A stretch of 64,000 nucleotides of DNA from Helopsaltes ochotensis (taxonomy: Eukaryota > Chordata > Aves > Passeriformes > Locustellidae): the NCBI GenBank assembly GCA_013400155.1, contig VXBM01000044.1, positions 1,130,963-1,194,962 on the forward strand, written 5' to 3'. A program made the translations under genes and the position numbers. This document shows positions 38,301 to 50,300 of this stretch, one piece after another; position 1 is the first letter of the stretch, and every line of letters starts with the position of its first letter. The notes beneath the pieces were generated by a model. That model had not been told where the DNA came from. It ran no database searches and worked only from the letters and a program-made list of their open reading frames with translations.

Positions 38301-41300
38301 AGAGAGAGGACATTTTTGTGGCTGAACAATAAATGAGTTGAATCCCTCAAGAATGAAGAGAGTTACACAAAAGAGACCCATAAACCAAAAGGTACAAGAA
38401 AAAGAGCAGAGAATACTAGAAATTATACAAATTTTATCACTGAATTAATGAGATCGGAGATTCCCTTTCTCTGCTGTCTCCTAATCCTTACCTATTTTCA
38501 CAGGGTAAAAAATAGCACCATTCAATACAGATTTTTAAAATAAAAGTCCAGTTAGACTTTGGATACAGGATAGGACTTAATCTACATTTCCTGCAGAACT
38601 CACACAGATGACTGGATTTTAGATTTTTTGCCATGTTTCTGTTTATTTATATTTATTTTTAGTTTTGATTTATTTATGTCTATTAATAAATAATTCCATT
38701 AATTAAATAAATTATAATCAAAATGCTCACTTTAAAAAGAAAATAAATCAACCTTGGTTTTGAATTGTCTAGAATTTTTAATGCAGCATGATGCAGCATA
38801 TCTGAAGCTTTGTAAGTTTCTTTTCTTTCTCTTTTCCTTTTCTCTTGATTAGCTACTTGCCAAGTATTTGTTTGTTTTAAACTAAATCAAATTTTCTACC
38901 TCCTCAGCAAGATTCATGTTTATTTATATGGGTAAGGTACAGTAATTGAGAAGTAGCAAGATACACCCATGACAGAGGTCTACTTGAATCTCTAATCTGT
39001 GTTAGCTCTAAGAGAGAACAGCCAGTGTAAGTTACAATTGCTGGAAGGTAGTGTTCATCTCTAAGCAGATGGAAGCCAGATATTTTAAAACTAACTGCAG
39101 CAATTGACTTAAATATGGCCCTGTCTGAAGCCAAACAAAATTATTCCATTGCCTTCACTGCGTTTCAGAGCAGCACAGCAAAGCATGTTATAGCTCTAAA
39201 TCTTGTGCTTTGCAAAATACACCAATCACCCACATTTTGTAGATAGGACACCTGAAATGGAGAAAAGTGAAATGATTTGCTGAAGCTCACTAAGAACAAC
39301 AGTAGCAGAGACAAAAAACAGACCATAAAGTTGTCTGTTCACTCCCAGAACTCCTCATTGCTGTCGACTATGCCAGTCTCCGTCAATCTCTACACACTCC
39401 TGGTTCTGTAGGTGCATTAGGAGAAATGCTGCCAAGTGTGTGACAAATCACCTTCTGCTACAAAGTCCACTAATGGCACTGAGAAAAAGACCTATTAATT
39501 TTGGCGACCTCTGGACAGAGCACTAATGGAAAACCTGGGAACAAAGATGAAGTATCCTGGTCTGTACCAGTTCATGCAAGAGCCAGAGCACAGCCAGAAC
39601 AGCTAGGTAGGTACAACCGAACGGAAAGAGTAGGACACAGAAAATCAACATGTTAAGGTGAGCCACCAAATGGGCTTAGCAACTTTTACAGCAACATATT
39701 TACAGCAGCTCCCAGTTTAATTTATCAAAATGCAGTTGCCAATGGGGAACTCAAAAGGGAAAAAAGCCACCTGTCCATTTAATAGACATTCTTCCTTCTG
39801 TCCTACTGCCGCAACAACCAAGAGAGTTGCTTATCCCCACATGGGTTATTTCCTTTGCTTCAGGTATTTCAGTTGTTTCATAGAGAACACTGATGAACAA
39901 AATAATTAAATAATACATTTTCATTATGAGAGGGCCAGTGCTAAGTGACATTTTTAAATTGCATCGTGCCTTCAGACTATTTTGCTAAAAATAACTTCAA
40001 AATTAACCAAATCACAGACACTGAAAAATTATAATTCAAGTCAAGTCTTTGGATCCCAGTTTTGAGTTCTGTTGTCTGCACCCTCTGTATAGACAATTAC
40101 AGTCACTCTGAGAGTTCAGCAACTGCTGTATCACCCAACTCCTAATTCTGCATATGTCTGGTAGGTGAAATACAGTATAAAAGGCAGATTCACTCACAAT
40201 CTGTATAAGAAATAAACTAGTTCTCTTCTACTAGTGTATTGTCTGGGATAACCCCTTTTTCTATTAAATTCTCTTATCTGTTCATTGTGAAAAACTCAGA
40301 GAGTTGCAATTTATAGAACCTGAAAAAATTAGTAGTGTGACACCAAAACAGAAATTATTATGAAAACACATACTTGCTTAAAATGAAAAATACTAAGAAA
40401 TACATGTAAGCAAAGTTCTGTATTTTTATAAAAAAGAAAGAAAATAAAGTCTGAATTCTGGTGTTACAATCAATGAAAAGAAACAGAGACCCATTTCAAT
40501 ATGAAGGTTATCTTTACAGTGCTTACAATTGCTTTCTGCCTCTGTCTCTCCCTTTGCTTGGCCCTTTCAGATTCCCGTTTTTCATACTCTTTGCGGTATT
40601 CTTCCCTCTTCAGCCTTTCATGCTGATATTCCTCATAGCTGTCATATCTAGGAAACACAACTTAGTCATCAAATCAAGCACCTGCATTTATGAATGTAAA
40701 ATTAGAAATACAATTTCTGGAATGCTTTATTATCCCAGGCAATTAGAGAAAGGACAAGAGGAAATGGCCTCAAACTCCACCAGAGGAGATTCAGGTTGGA
40801 CACCAGGAAGAATTTCCTCACTGGAAGGGTGGTTAGACACCGGAATGGGCTGCCCAGGGAAGCGGTGGAGTCACCATCCCTGAAAGTGTTCAAGAAATGA
40901 GTGGACGGGCTCTTGTTTAGGTGACATGGTGGTGTTTAGCCAAAGGTTGGACTCAATGAACTCAGAGGTCTTTTCCAGCCTTAATGACTCTGTGACTCTA
41001 CAATTATCTCCTGAGGAACAGCTGCAAAGCAAACCAAATGCAGGCCAAAGGCACTACCTGGGTCTGCGACTGTATGGTGATCTGGACCGCGATCTTCCAC
41101 CTAAGGGAGAACTTCTGTATGCTCGGTGTCTACAGTGGCTGGACTCACAATAGCAACAAGATCTGCAGGAAGAAACACATTCACCTCTGTCATTCCATTT
41201 GAGTCTATTGATACCATTTTCTACCTCTTCCCTGAACTTGCAATTTCTGCTAAGCTACTGGTGGGATTTTCCAGTGACAGTTAGCAATCTCCTAGTCAAC

Positions 41301-44300
41301 TAAGGGGCCTCAAGTGATTTCCCCACTTCTGCCCCTTCAGTAATGTTCCTTATTGAGGCTAACACAGAGCAGACAGTCAGCCACTGTCAACTCCATCTGA
41401 CAGAGGCTACAGCAAGATTGGCACCAGGCAGCTCACAGATAATAGGGAAGGTTAGCTGTGTACATCTTTCACCAATTGCTCTGCCTCTGACCTGACTGCC
41501 TCCACTTAGAAAGTGTAAACCTGGCAAATTTAAAGGATATTGGAAACAAGTGTTTCTGTAGCAAACCCATAACCTTCAGAGTTAATCAGCTCAAAAGCAA
41601 CAGAATAAGTTGCACTAGATTAAATTCTTTTTCTTGCCTTTTTTTTTCTTTCTCGTGAGTTTCTTTATGCTTTTGCTGTTCATCTTATTAACTACAATGA
41701 TCATACATGAATTCGCTGTACCATACCTTGAAGAGGATCTACTACAGGGCGACCTTGATCTCGATCGGGAATATGGAGAACGGGAACAAGACCTGCGTTG
41801 AGGAAAGGACCTTGATCTAGAGTGTGTCCTTTGGGATCTTTGAGAAAATAAGGATTTGGGTGGAGACACTGAATCTCTGCATGGAGAGTTAAAAGAAGAG
41901 CAAGAAGGTGATACATCAAATAATGAATAGGCTTGTGTCCCATCCCAAGGGTAGCATAGTTTATCACTTTCATCTTCACTGTCATCAAACAGACCATCCA
42001 TTGCTAGTCCTGAATTTATAAACATAGGTAGTTTGGAGAATTGTTCATTACTGTAATCACTGTCCCTTAGTTCTCTGGTCTTATCTGCTTCTTCATCAAA
42101 AACAGCTTGGCTGGGGTGACCAAAATGCTTATTCAGTTCAGCCCGAATTTCCTGGTCTTGGAGCTGTTTTCTGTTATTACCATGGGATCCCTGCTTAGTT
42201 GTCTGTAAAGTCTCTTTCTTGAAATACTGGTCTTGTTCTAAAGAAGAACAAATCTGACACTGCCACCCAGGTGAAGAATCCTTAAATTCTGGTTGTCTGG
42301 AGTCCTGAAGTTCCTGGGACATTTTAATGTGTATTTCCGATTTTGAATTCACAGACTGACAGTAGTCATGGTCACCAAATAGCCGCAAACTGGGCCGTTT
42401 TGTCCTTCTCTCCTCATGTCCACTGGACAGTACTGTAGTCTTGTTAAGCTGTACGTACAGCTCAGACGGTTCTGGACCCTTCTTGATTGGGTTATTTCCT
42501 TGAGAACTGGAAGACTCACTATAGCGGGGCTTTTTTGAAGGTGGTACAACAGTCTTGCATGATGACTTCAGTTTAGGTGAAGTCCTAAAAGGATTATCTT
42601 GGTTGGCTTTATGAGGAGGGGTTGTAGGTGGAGTTAGGCCTACAGGGAGTAAAAGGAGGTACAGAATATTTTTAAGCACACATACAATGTTTATAAAGGT
42701 GGCTCATATGCTTCTCAAAATAGATAAAAAGCAAGACCCATTCTATGTCACTTCAACACTGCTAATACTGAGAATAAAACTACCAAAGGTCTGGTAACAA
42801 CAATAGCAACAATACTAATGCATCGCCATCAATCTCCAGCATAATTTCTGCCCCTCCCCTTCCTCCACGACATCCGCCCCTCTCTCTGTAGATTTTGATA
42901 GAAAAGATCAAGAGATAAAATCCCAAAGACGTTTTTGTTAAATATAAAATAGATTTTGATGTAAAAATGAAACGTCAAAAGACTGGCACCATCAAAAACA
43001 TAAAGAATCTAGGAGAGAAGAACCTGGATAAAAGCAGAGCCAAGAGAAATAAATGAGTTGTACCAAAGGACGCAGAACTTAAATGTAATGAAATACAGCC
43101 ACCCTAACTCACTGGCAATGACTCCCTGTTTCCAGAGTTCATTAACTTAGAAAACCATTGAGAATGCATGTCTAATACATTCCATAAGCATAACTAATAC
43201 ATTTTGCCTGAAATGTGTTTCTGCAACTGAAACCCGAATGAACAACAGGACAACCACAACTGTAATGAACCACAGCATTCAGAACTAAATCTTGGTGAGA
43301 ATCATGCAGTACAGAGTCAAAACGAAACAGGTTAGTCAAAATGAAACCTAATTCGTATTAGTTATTAGGTTAGTATTAGTATTAGGTTAGTATTAGTATT
43401 AGGTTAGTATTCAATGGCTAAACATACTGCTAACTAACAGGATTATTTAGGTAACTGTAATAGATTGTATCACTATGATGAGACAAAATTGCAGGTCAGA
43501 CTACAGCATATTCCAGTAAAGCCTGGGAATTGAAGCAGCGTCTTCCCGTTCTTTTTATAAGGGTAGAATATAACTTTCAATATTTTCTACAGAAATCATA
43601 GAATTTCTTTAGACTTTACACAAGGATAACCCCAGACATCAGGGCAGAGTAACAGGAAATAGCAGACACTGCTCAGGAAATAATTTCTCTTCAGGAAGGT
43701 ACTTAGTATGTTAAGTTTGAAAAATTTGCTTCTGTCCAATTGACACTAATATAATATAGTAATATATGCTTAAAATTTAACAAAATAGACAAGAGATTAG
43801 GGAGTTCTCCAAGGTAATCCAGACCATCCCTAAGCAATCCAGAGACTTATGCTGTCCAAGAATACTTCTAGCCAAAGCAATGAACTTTCCATTAGTTCCT
43901 TAGCAAGAATGGAAAGAGAAGGCAGACAGAGTTACAGGAAATGTGTGTTTGAAACATGGCTATAGAGCTCTGGTTTGTATTTTTAAATATGCAACACAGC
44001 TTGGCAGATCAATGCAAATGGAACATGTTTTATAGTGTTTTGCTGTAAAGAAAGAAAAGCGTCCATCAATGCACAGTGCTCCCTAAGGAGCATAAATGTA
44101 GACTGGGAGTCCCATTGCATTATCTGCAATGAATTTCTTTCAGAAAATAAGAAAATAGAAATACCAAGGCATGAATACTTGATGTGAGAGATATGCTAGA
44201 TTTTATCTGAATGTTTAGAAAAAATAGCTATGAGCTACCTGTGGCTATGCAAAGACTTTGCCTAATGCCACAAAATTCAAGGAAACTGAGGCAAAGATTA

Positions 44301-47300
44301 TGGCACATAAAATTCTAGTTACCCTAAGTTTGAATTTAATACCAAAAAATTTTGTGGAGTCATCACTGTTAAATTATTTCCTCAAAGTCCTCAATTTTTT
44401 TTCTTTCCTCTTCCCAAAATTCACTTGAGACAGCCCTAACTATTTCATACCTTATGCACCTCATCACTGACAAATACTTTTGACTATCAATTTTTGCTAA
44501 AATTAAGAGAACAGACCTATTCAAAAATCTGCAGTAATACTTTAATACTTTCAAAGTTAAAACTTCAGGCTCAGATTGAAGAAATACTTCAGTAAACAAC
44601 TTTCTAGAAAAAAAGATAGAAATAATACTTGTAAAATTTTATAGCCCATGAGAAATTCTGGGGTTCCTTACTGGGGTTTTGGATGCAGTTTTAAAGAAAG
44701 AATGAAGCAAAAATACAACCACTCCACAATGAACATGTATAGCTAAGAATTTCAGGCAAAGAAACCCCAGAGATAATCCAACATTCAAAATAAAATCTTA
44801 TTTCAAATTCCACTTCTTTAGAGCGTGTCCTGGAAGGAAGCAAGTAAAACATACAGTATAACATTTCAAGAAACCTGACAAGGAGCCCAATACTCTTCAG
44901 AAAAGGGGGGAATAAAAAGTACCAAAAAACCCCTCATGAAAGTACAGACTGAGCTACATTTACTGGCACTTCCCTTGCTGGCAGAACAGGGCTGGGACAG
45001 CCTAAGAAAGGGCTTCCTCGTGGCATTCTGGCTTTTTTCCTGGTTTTCAGCAGAAGCAGGAAGTGCACAGGCAAGTAAAAACAGATAAAAGTTGGAAAAT
45101 GTTCATTTAACTTTTGAACAAACCGACACTGGGGGATGGAGGAGGAAGTGAAGTTTTGAATTCACGTCACCACTATGGAGTACACCTCCAGAGTGTCCCA
45201 TGACCAATCTTCAAACTGAGAATTCTCAGAAAACCAGTTGTTTTGTGAAAACAAGCACATTTTTTCACCTTCACTCTAATCCCTGGTAATCTTCACCAAG
45301 GGCCATGATCCCACATCAATGGCATTACAATATTCTATAACCACTGGATTATTTCACACGCAACAATTTCTCCCCAATGTGTACATTTAGGGGTTGACAG
45401 TACAAGGTATATTCTGTACTCTCTCTTGAACTTAGCAGGTTTTGACAGATTTATGGAAGGACAGATGGCCATTACAGGCTGAAGGCTGACAAGAGGCAGT
45501 TCAGAGCATTGTTAACACACTTGCACAAACTCTCAGCAGTGCAGCGCTGTGCAGAATGTAATTCAGACTATAGCTTTTTTATTGCTGCCTATTTTCTTTT
45601 GTCAAAAGAGCCTGCTGTGCACAGCAACAAATGGCTGCCATTACCCAGAATGTAATGGGTGTCAGACAAATCACGTAACACAAACAATCAAGAGTATGTA
45701 GGTCATATTTCAACAGAGCACAACCTTAGCAATATTTATGATTACTGCATTGAAATGTGCTCTATAATAAACAAGTACCTCTACATCACTCACACTTATG
45801 TACTTCTGCACAGCAAATCTGTTAGAAGTGGTACACACTCTACAATCATGCCCCTTAAACAGTCTTTTTTCTTTTTAAAGTAAAAGGCAAGTATTTTTTC
45901 ATGACATGCTATAAAACCATTTTCTTTGTAGGGACTTTTCCTTAATTGAATAGCTTTGGTAAATGGTACATTTGCACTTTGCCTTGCTCTGTGTATATAC
46001 CATGAACTCAGTCAGTGATCTTGTGCTAGAAAACAGCATACATCAAATTGCCAGCACTGCTGCCAAAGCAGCACCATCCTCCCTGTGTTTGTGCAACAAA
46101 AGGTCTTTGCATATGTGCCAATTTTGCCACCTCAGCCAAGCAACTTCTTTCCAGAAAGTCTCTGGGAGGGTGAAACTCCACTTAAAAAAAACCTTGTAGT
46201 GTAACTCATTTAGCTCAGCTAGGCTGATAAGCATTCAAAAGTTTGATGATGTTTGCTGTGGTTTGAGGGGCCTGATAATTAGTGTCTTTTGGGGAATACA
46301 GCCCTGGAACCTTTCTACAGGTGCACTGTGCTTTTGAGAGGCATTGAAAATGAATTCTTTCTTACCTTTTAAGTTTGGAAATGGATTGTCAAGGGAAAAA
46401 ATATTTAAGGCCACTTTAAACACTGGCCACAAGATAACAGCTCAATTCAGTAGAAGAAGAGTGTATGGCACTAGATTGCAGAAGCTAGGAAAACATAATA
46501 AAATTAAATAGTCATCATATAATAAAAAACTACATGCTTGTTGAATATTCAGTTTAATCCTGTTGTCAGTGCTGGAGAGAATAAACATAGATACCTGAAA
46601 ACATCAAATAATTCACTAGATTTTATTCCCTCTGGGCAACTCTCTCCACCTCACATCTTGTTTTACCCAGAAATCACTCTGAGGTCAAAGAAGTTCTTAG
46701 ATGACAGATTTTAGGTGTTTGCTCTGACAAGTAAGAGGTAACACAAATCTAGAAGTGGGCAAATAGCAGGGTACCGGTATCCTCAATGATGGTCACAAAT
46801 TCCAAATCACTTTTCAAGCTGATTGTATACATCAGCTTTTCTGATGGCAAAAAATACAGCTTTTTCTGCCAAGACCAGTGAGGAGTTTTACACTACAATA
46901 ATTTTCAGGGATCTGTATCAAATGGGAGACTTTTCACCAAGAGTGTGGAAAAAGTAATCTAGTTTCTGACTGAGCCTTAAGCACGTAAACTGACTTCATG
47001 TACTTAAATGGTACCTTTGAGTATTTAGGTGTGAAGGTTTAAGAAGACACAGAGAACAGAGAGAGATTAATTAGAAGCCATGTTATCTAACATCTGGCAT
47101 TCAGAAGTTTGTCTAAGACAATCAAAAGTCTAAAACCATCACTGAGGAGCCCTTGACTGCCAAGAAAAACACTGCCACCTCCAGAAGGCGAGTCATCCTC
47201 CTATAGTCCCTGTGTTTGCACAGTCCTGTGTCCTCGTTCCCCGCCCCGCCCCCCATTCTGACTAGTAACAAAGAGGAAAGAGGTAACACAGAACCATCCC

Positions 47301-50300
47301 AGATTTCTGGAAGACACTGGAAAGGTTCAAGCCCACAGCCTCAGCAAGGCACTGGCAATGCAGCTAGCTGTGGAAACAAAGAGAGATGGAGCTTTTCCAA
47401 GCCTCTTACTCAGAAGACTCATTGGAATAACACTAGAATAATCAGCTGCAAGAGATAGGACTTTGGATAGCAATGATCTTAGGACACTTATTTGAAGTGT
47501 ATTGAAAGAATTCTTATGTGTGGCATGAAAAGATTTCAAAGAATATTTGTTCCTTGTAATTTGACAAATGTTTTGGTAGTTTTAGGGAGGACAAAGTTAC
47601 ACTCATGACTACTAACAAATCTGTTGTAAAGCAAGATACAGCACTGGCAAGAGAACTGTTTCAGTTTGACTTTAGATATGTGAATCCAAAATGTGTGTGT
47701 GACAAAGGTTGATGGGTCATGTGGGAAATGTTTTTATTTATTTATTTTTCTGGTCTACAGTTAATTCATCAATGAGAGAAGTAATGTTGTTTTCAGCAGA
47801 GAGATCAAGGGAGTTGCTATCTATATTAAAATACTTTGTGCTTCGATAGTGCAGGCAGCATTGCTAATGGTCTTTTCAATTCGGTGGTGAGATCAAGGTA
47901 ACTCCTATTTAAATGATAATAAATAGTGCTTGTACAGTGCAAGCTGCCCTACATAAGGACAATGAGCAATGCGGTTATCTGGATATAATTTGGAGTTGCC
48001 AGGGTGTCACTAAAGAACTTCAAGGTATTATTAATCACTACTGCCACTACTTTTTTCCTTAGTTTATTTTTGCTTGTTTTTTAAACTGAAGTGGGTCCCA
48101 ATTCTGCCATGATTTACACACACACAGAGGCTGTAACTTCTTCAGTATTTCAGGCTGTTTCTATTATGTATTTTGCTTTCAGCACAAACAGACTCAGGAC
48201 ACAATACTACTGGAGTTCAAATGACTTAAAAAGTAAGACATGCATCTTTTTATGGATTTACATACATGAATATAAAAACTATGTGTATATGCAGGCAGAG
48301 ATTAATAGAGCTACCGCATAATCTCCTGAAACCTCCTCACCAGGCATTGTGAAGACCAGAGCAAGTGCAACATGAAGTCGAAGAGCTACCATTGTGTACA
48401 CTGCTTGGTAACACTACCCAGCTCCCTGGTCACACAACACTCCAATTCTTATTCTTCCTAAATTTCATCGGTTTACTTTCTAGCTAACTTTTATTTACTT
48501 CCAGAGGGGAAAAGAAACCATAGAATCATAGTACAGCATTCCTGTTCACATATGTGCCCAGTTGTGCTGTTCCGCAGCTTCTGTTGCTTTTTTTAATGCA
48601 CCAGTTCTCCTGGTTACATTTTCCAAGAAACTACAGAGCTGTTTTGTTTCCTCCTCTGTGCACAGCTGATGGAGCGGAATGAATTTGGTAATACCAAGGC
48701 CATTCCTGTTGCCACTATGGATGCAATACTAGAGGACTATCCAAGGGTCAGACTGACTCCCAATTTCTGTCTAGTCAGCTGATGGGAAAAGCAGGCTGCT
48801 GACTTTTTGGCTGGGAGAAAACACTGCTTCCTTCAGTGATTTCAACGGCTGCTTGTACCACTCTGCTGTAGTCACCTCATCTGCCCCTTTCTGTTGGCAG
48901 CATTAAGAACTGATTTATCCATGTGCTTACAAATGGGCACTCTTGTGCAGACTTGCGGTCCAGTAGTGATGGAAGAGGCTTCTCCGTGCTTCACTTCACT
49001 TATCGCCACTGAACAGAATTATCCTCCTGCATACAGTGAATTTTGCCATGTTCATGTTGGTCATGCAAAATGAAGATGTATAGGAAGAATGCTTCCTTTT
49101 GCCATGAGAGCAATGACTAAGACTGCAGGCTTCCAGGAGACGGCAGGGTAAAGTGTTCATGTTTTAATGCTTAACTAATGAAAAAGTTTCTTAGAAAGTA
49201 AAATCATGGTTGTAGGAAGGTGAAAGCCCAGTGTACCTACCCAAACGCAGCCTGGGCCTGCTGCCACTGAATTCAGGAGCACCAAGCTAATTTGGGGTAC
49301 CTGAAGACATATTTTCTAATACACCACTCCCCCTCAATACTAGAGATCCCATATTTTACCATCTATTGCTATCCTGAGAGAAATGCATGCCAAGTACATC
49401 TCTTATTTTTCAATATTACGCAACTGAGAAAGAAAATAGTCTTGGCCATAGCTCAGGTGGAGCTCAATGTGTTCTTTTGTGCTCGGCTCTGGACACTTCA
49501 AGAAAACAGAGGCAAAACAGAGTTCAGAGGAAGGCCGTAAAACAGATCTGAGTCTGAAGGAATCGACTTCAGCAGAAAGAAATGCAGAGGAATTAAATGA
49601 ATGATTAAAGGGGTGACATGTGAACTAAACTATTACATGACAAAAAATCCTACAATTCTTCAAAAGGTACAAATCCAGGGATCAGAAAGGAGGAAGATAA
49701 AGGGAGGTTGTGTGAAGTGTGCTAATAGAAGAAAAAGCAAAAGCAGGAATACAAAATGAATTCCACTTTTAAAAATTACCTCTAAGCTATGGAACAGTTG
49801 TTCAGTGGTAGAGGAGAAAGCTGTTATTTGTGACATATTAATCTAGAATTGACAAAGCACTGAAACATGCATTCATGTACAGCCCTAGACCGGCCTGGAG
49901 ACAGACTGAATGACATAACTTTTACATCTGTAACATCTATTACACTGTGCTGTAGGGTTTGTCTTTGAAAGATGGTGCTCAGCAGTACACAAATCTATGG
50001 GGAAATGGAGAAATATAACAGATAGATGGTTTCATTCATATTTTCTCAGAAATTATGCTCTTGTGTGTAGGTTTGGAGCCGTAATTTCAAACGCGTTTCC
50101 TCTCAGGTAGCTGGACAAAAAGTAATGCTAAACTGCACTGAAACGAATCTATTGGAGACTTCTGCAAGATCACAGCACACCTGTGGTATATTAATGTAAA
50201 CAAACACACATGCCATGCTTAAAGGAAGAGCCATCATTTTGCATTTCTCACCTGCAGTTCCAGAGAGTTCCACACTTAAGGTTTGTTCAATAGTCTTGTT

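Larger units (their letters stand above)
29794..40526 (-). other. PPARGC1A: PPARGC1A intron 10 (10,733 bp)
   Basis: The largest complete intron here, separating the charged segment from the RRM. It contains two LTRs (30365-30924 minus, 36038-37652 plus), a GAAT microsatellite at 35815-35838, poly-A/T runs near 33150, 33748 and 34122-34139, and a TATA/AATAAA-like pair near 40167-40219. The remainder (30925-36037 and 37653-40526) shows no genes that I can support. Confidence 0.88.

Noticed and set aside
40461..40883. A 140-codon plus-strand open frame
   Set aside because: Antisense to PPARGC1A exon 10 and then within the CR1 tail.
41615..42679. A single 354-codon minus-strand gene
   Set aside because: Only 41727-42639 is coding. 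The outer codons lie beyond clear acceptor and donor sites and do not match PGC-1alpha.
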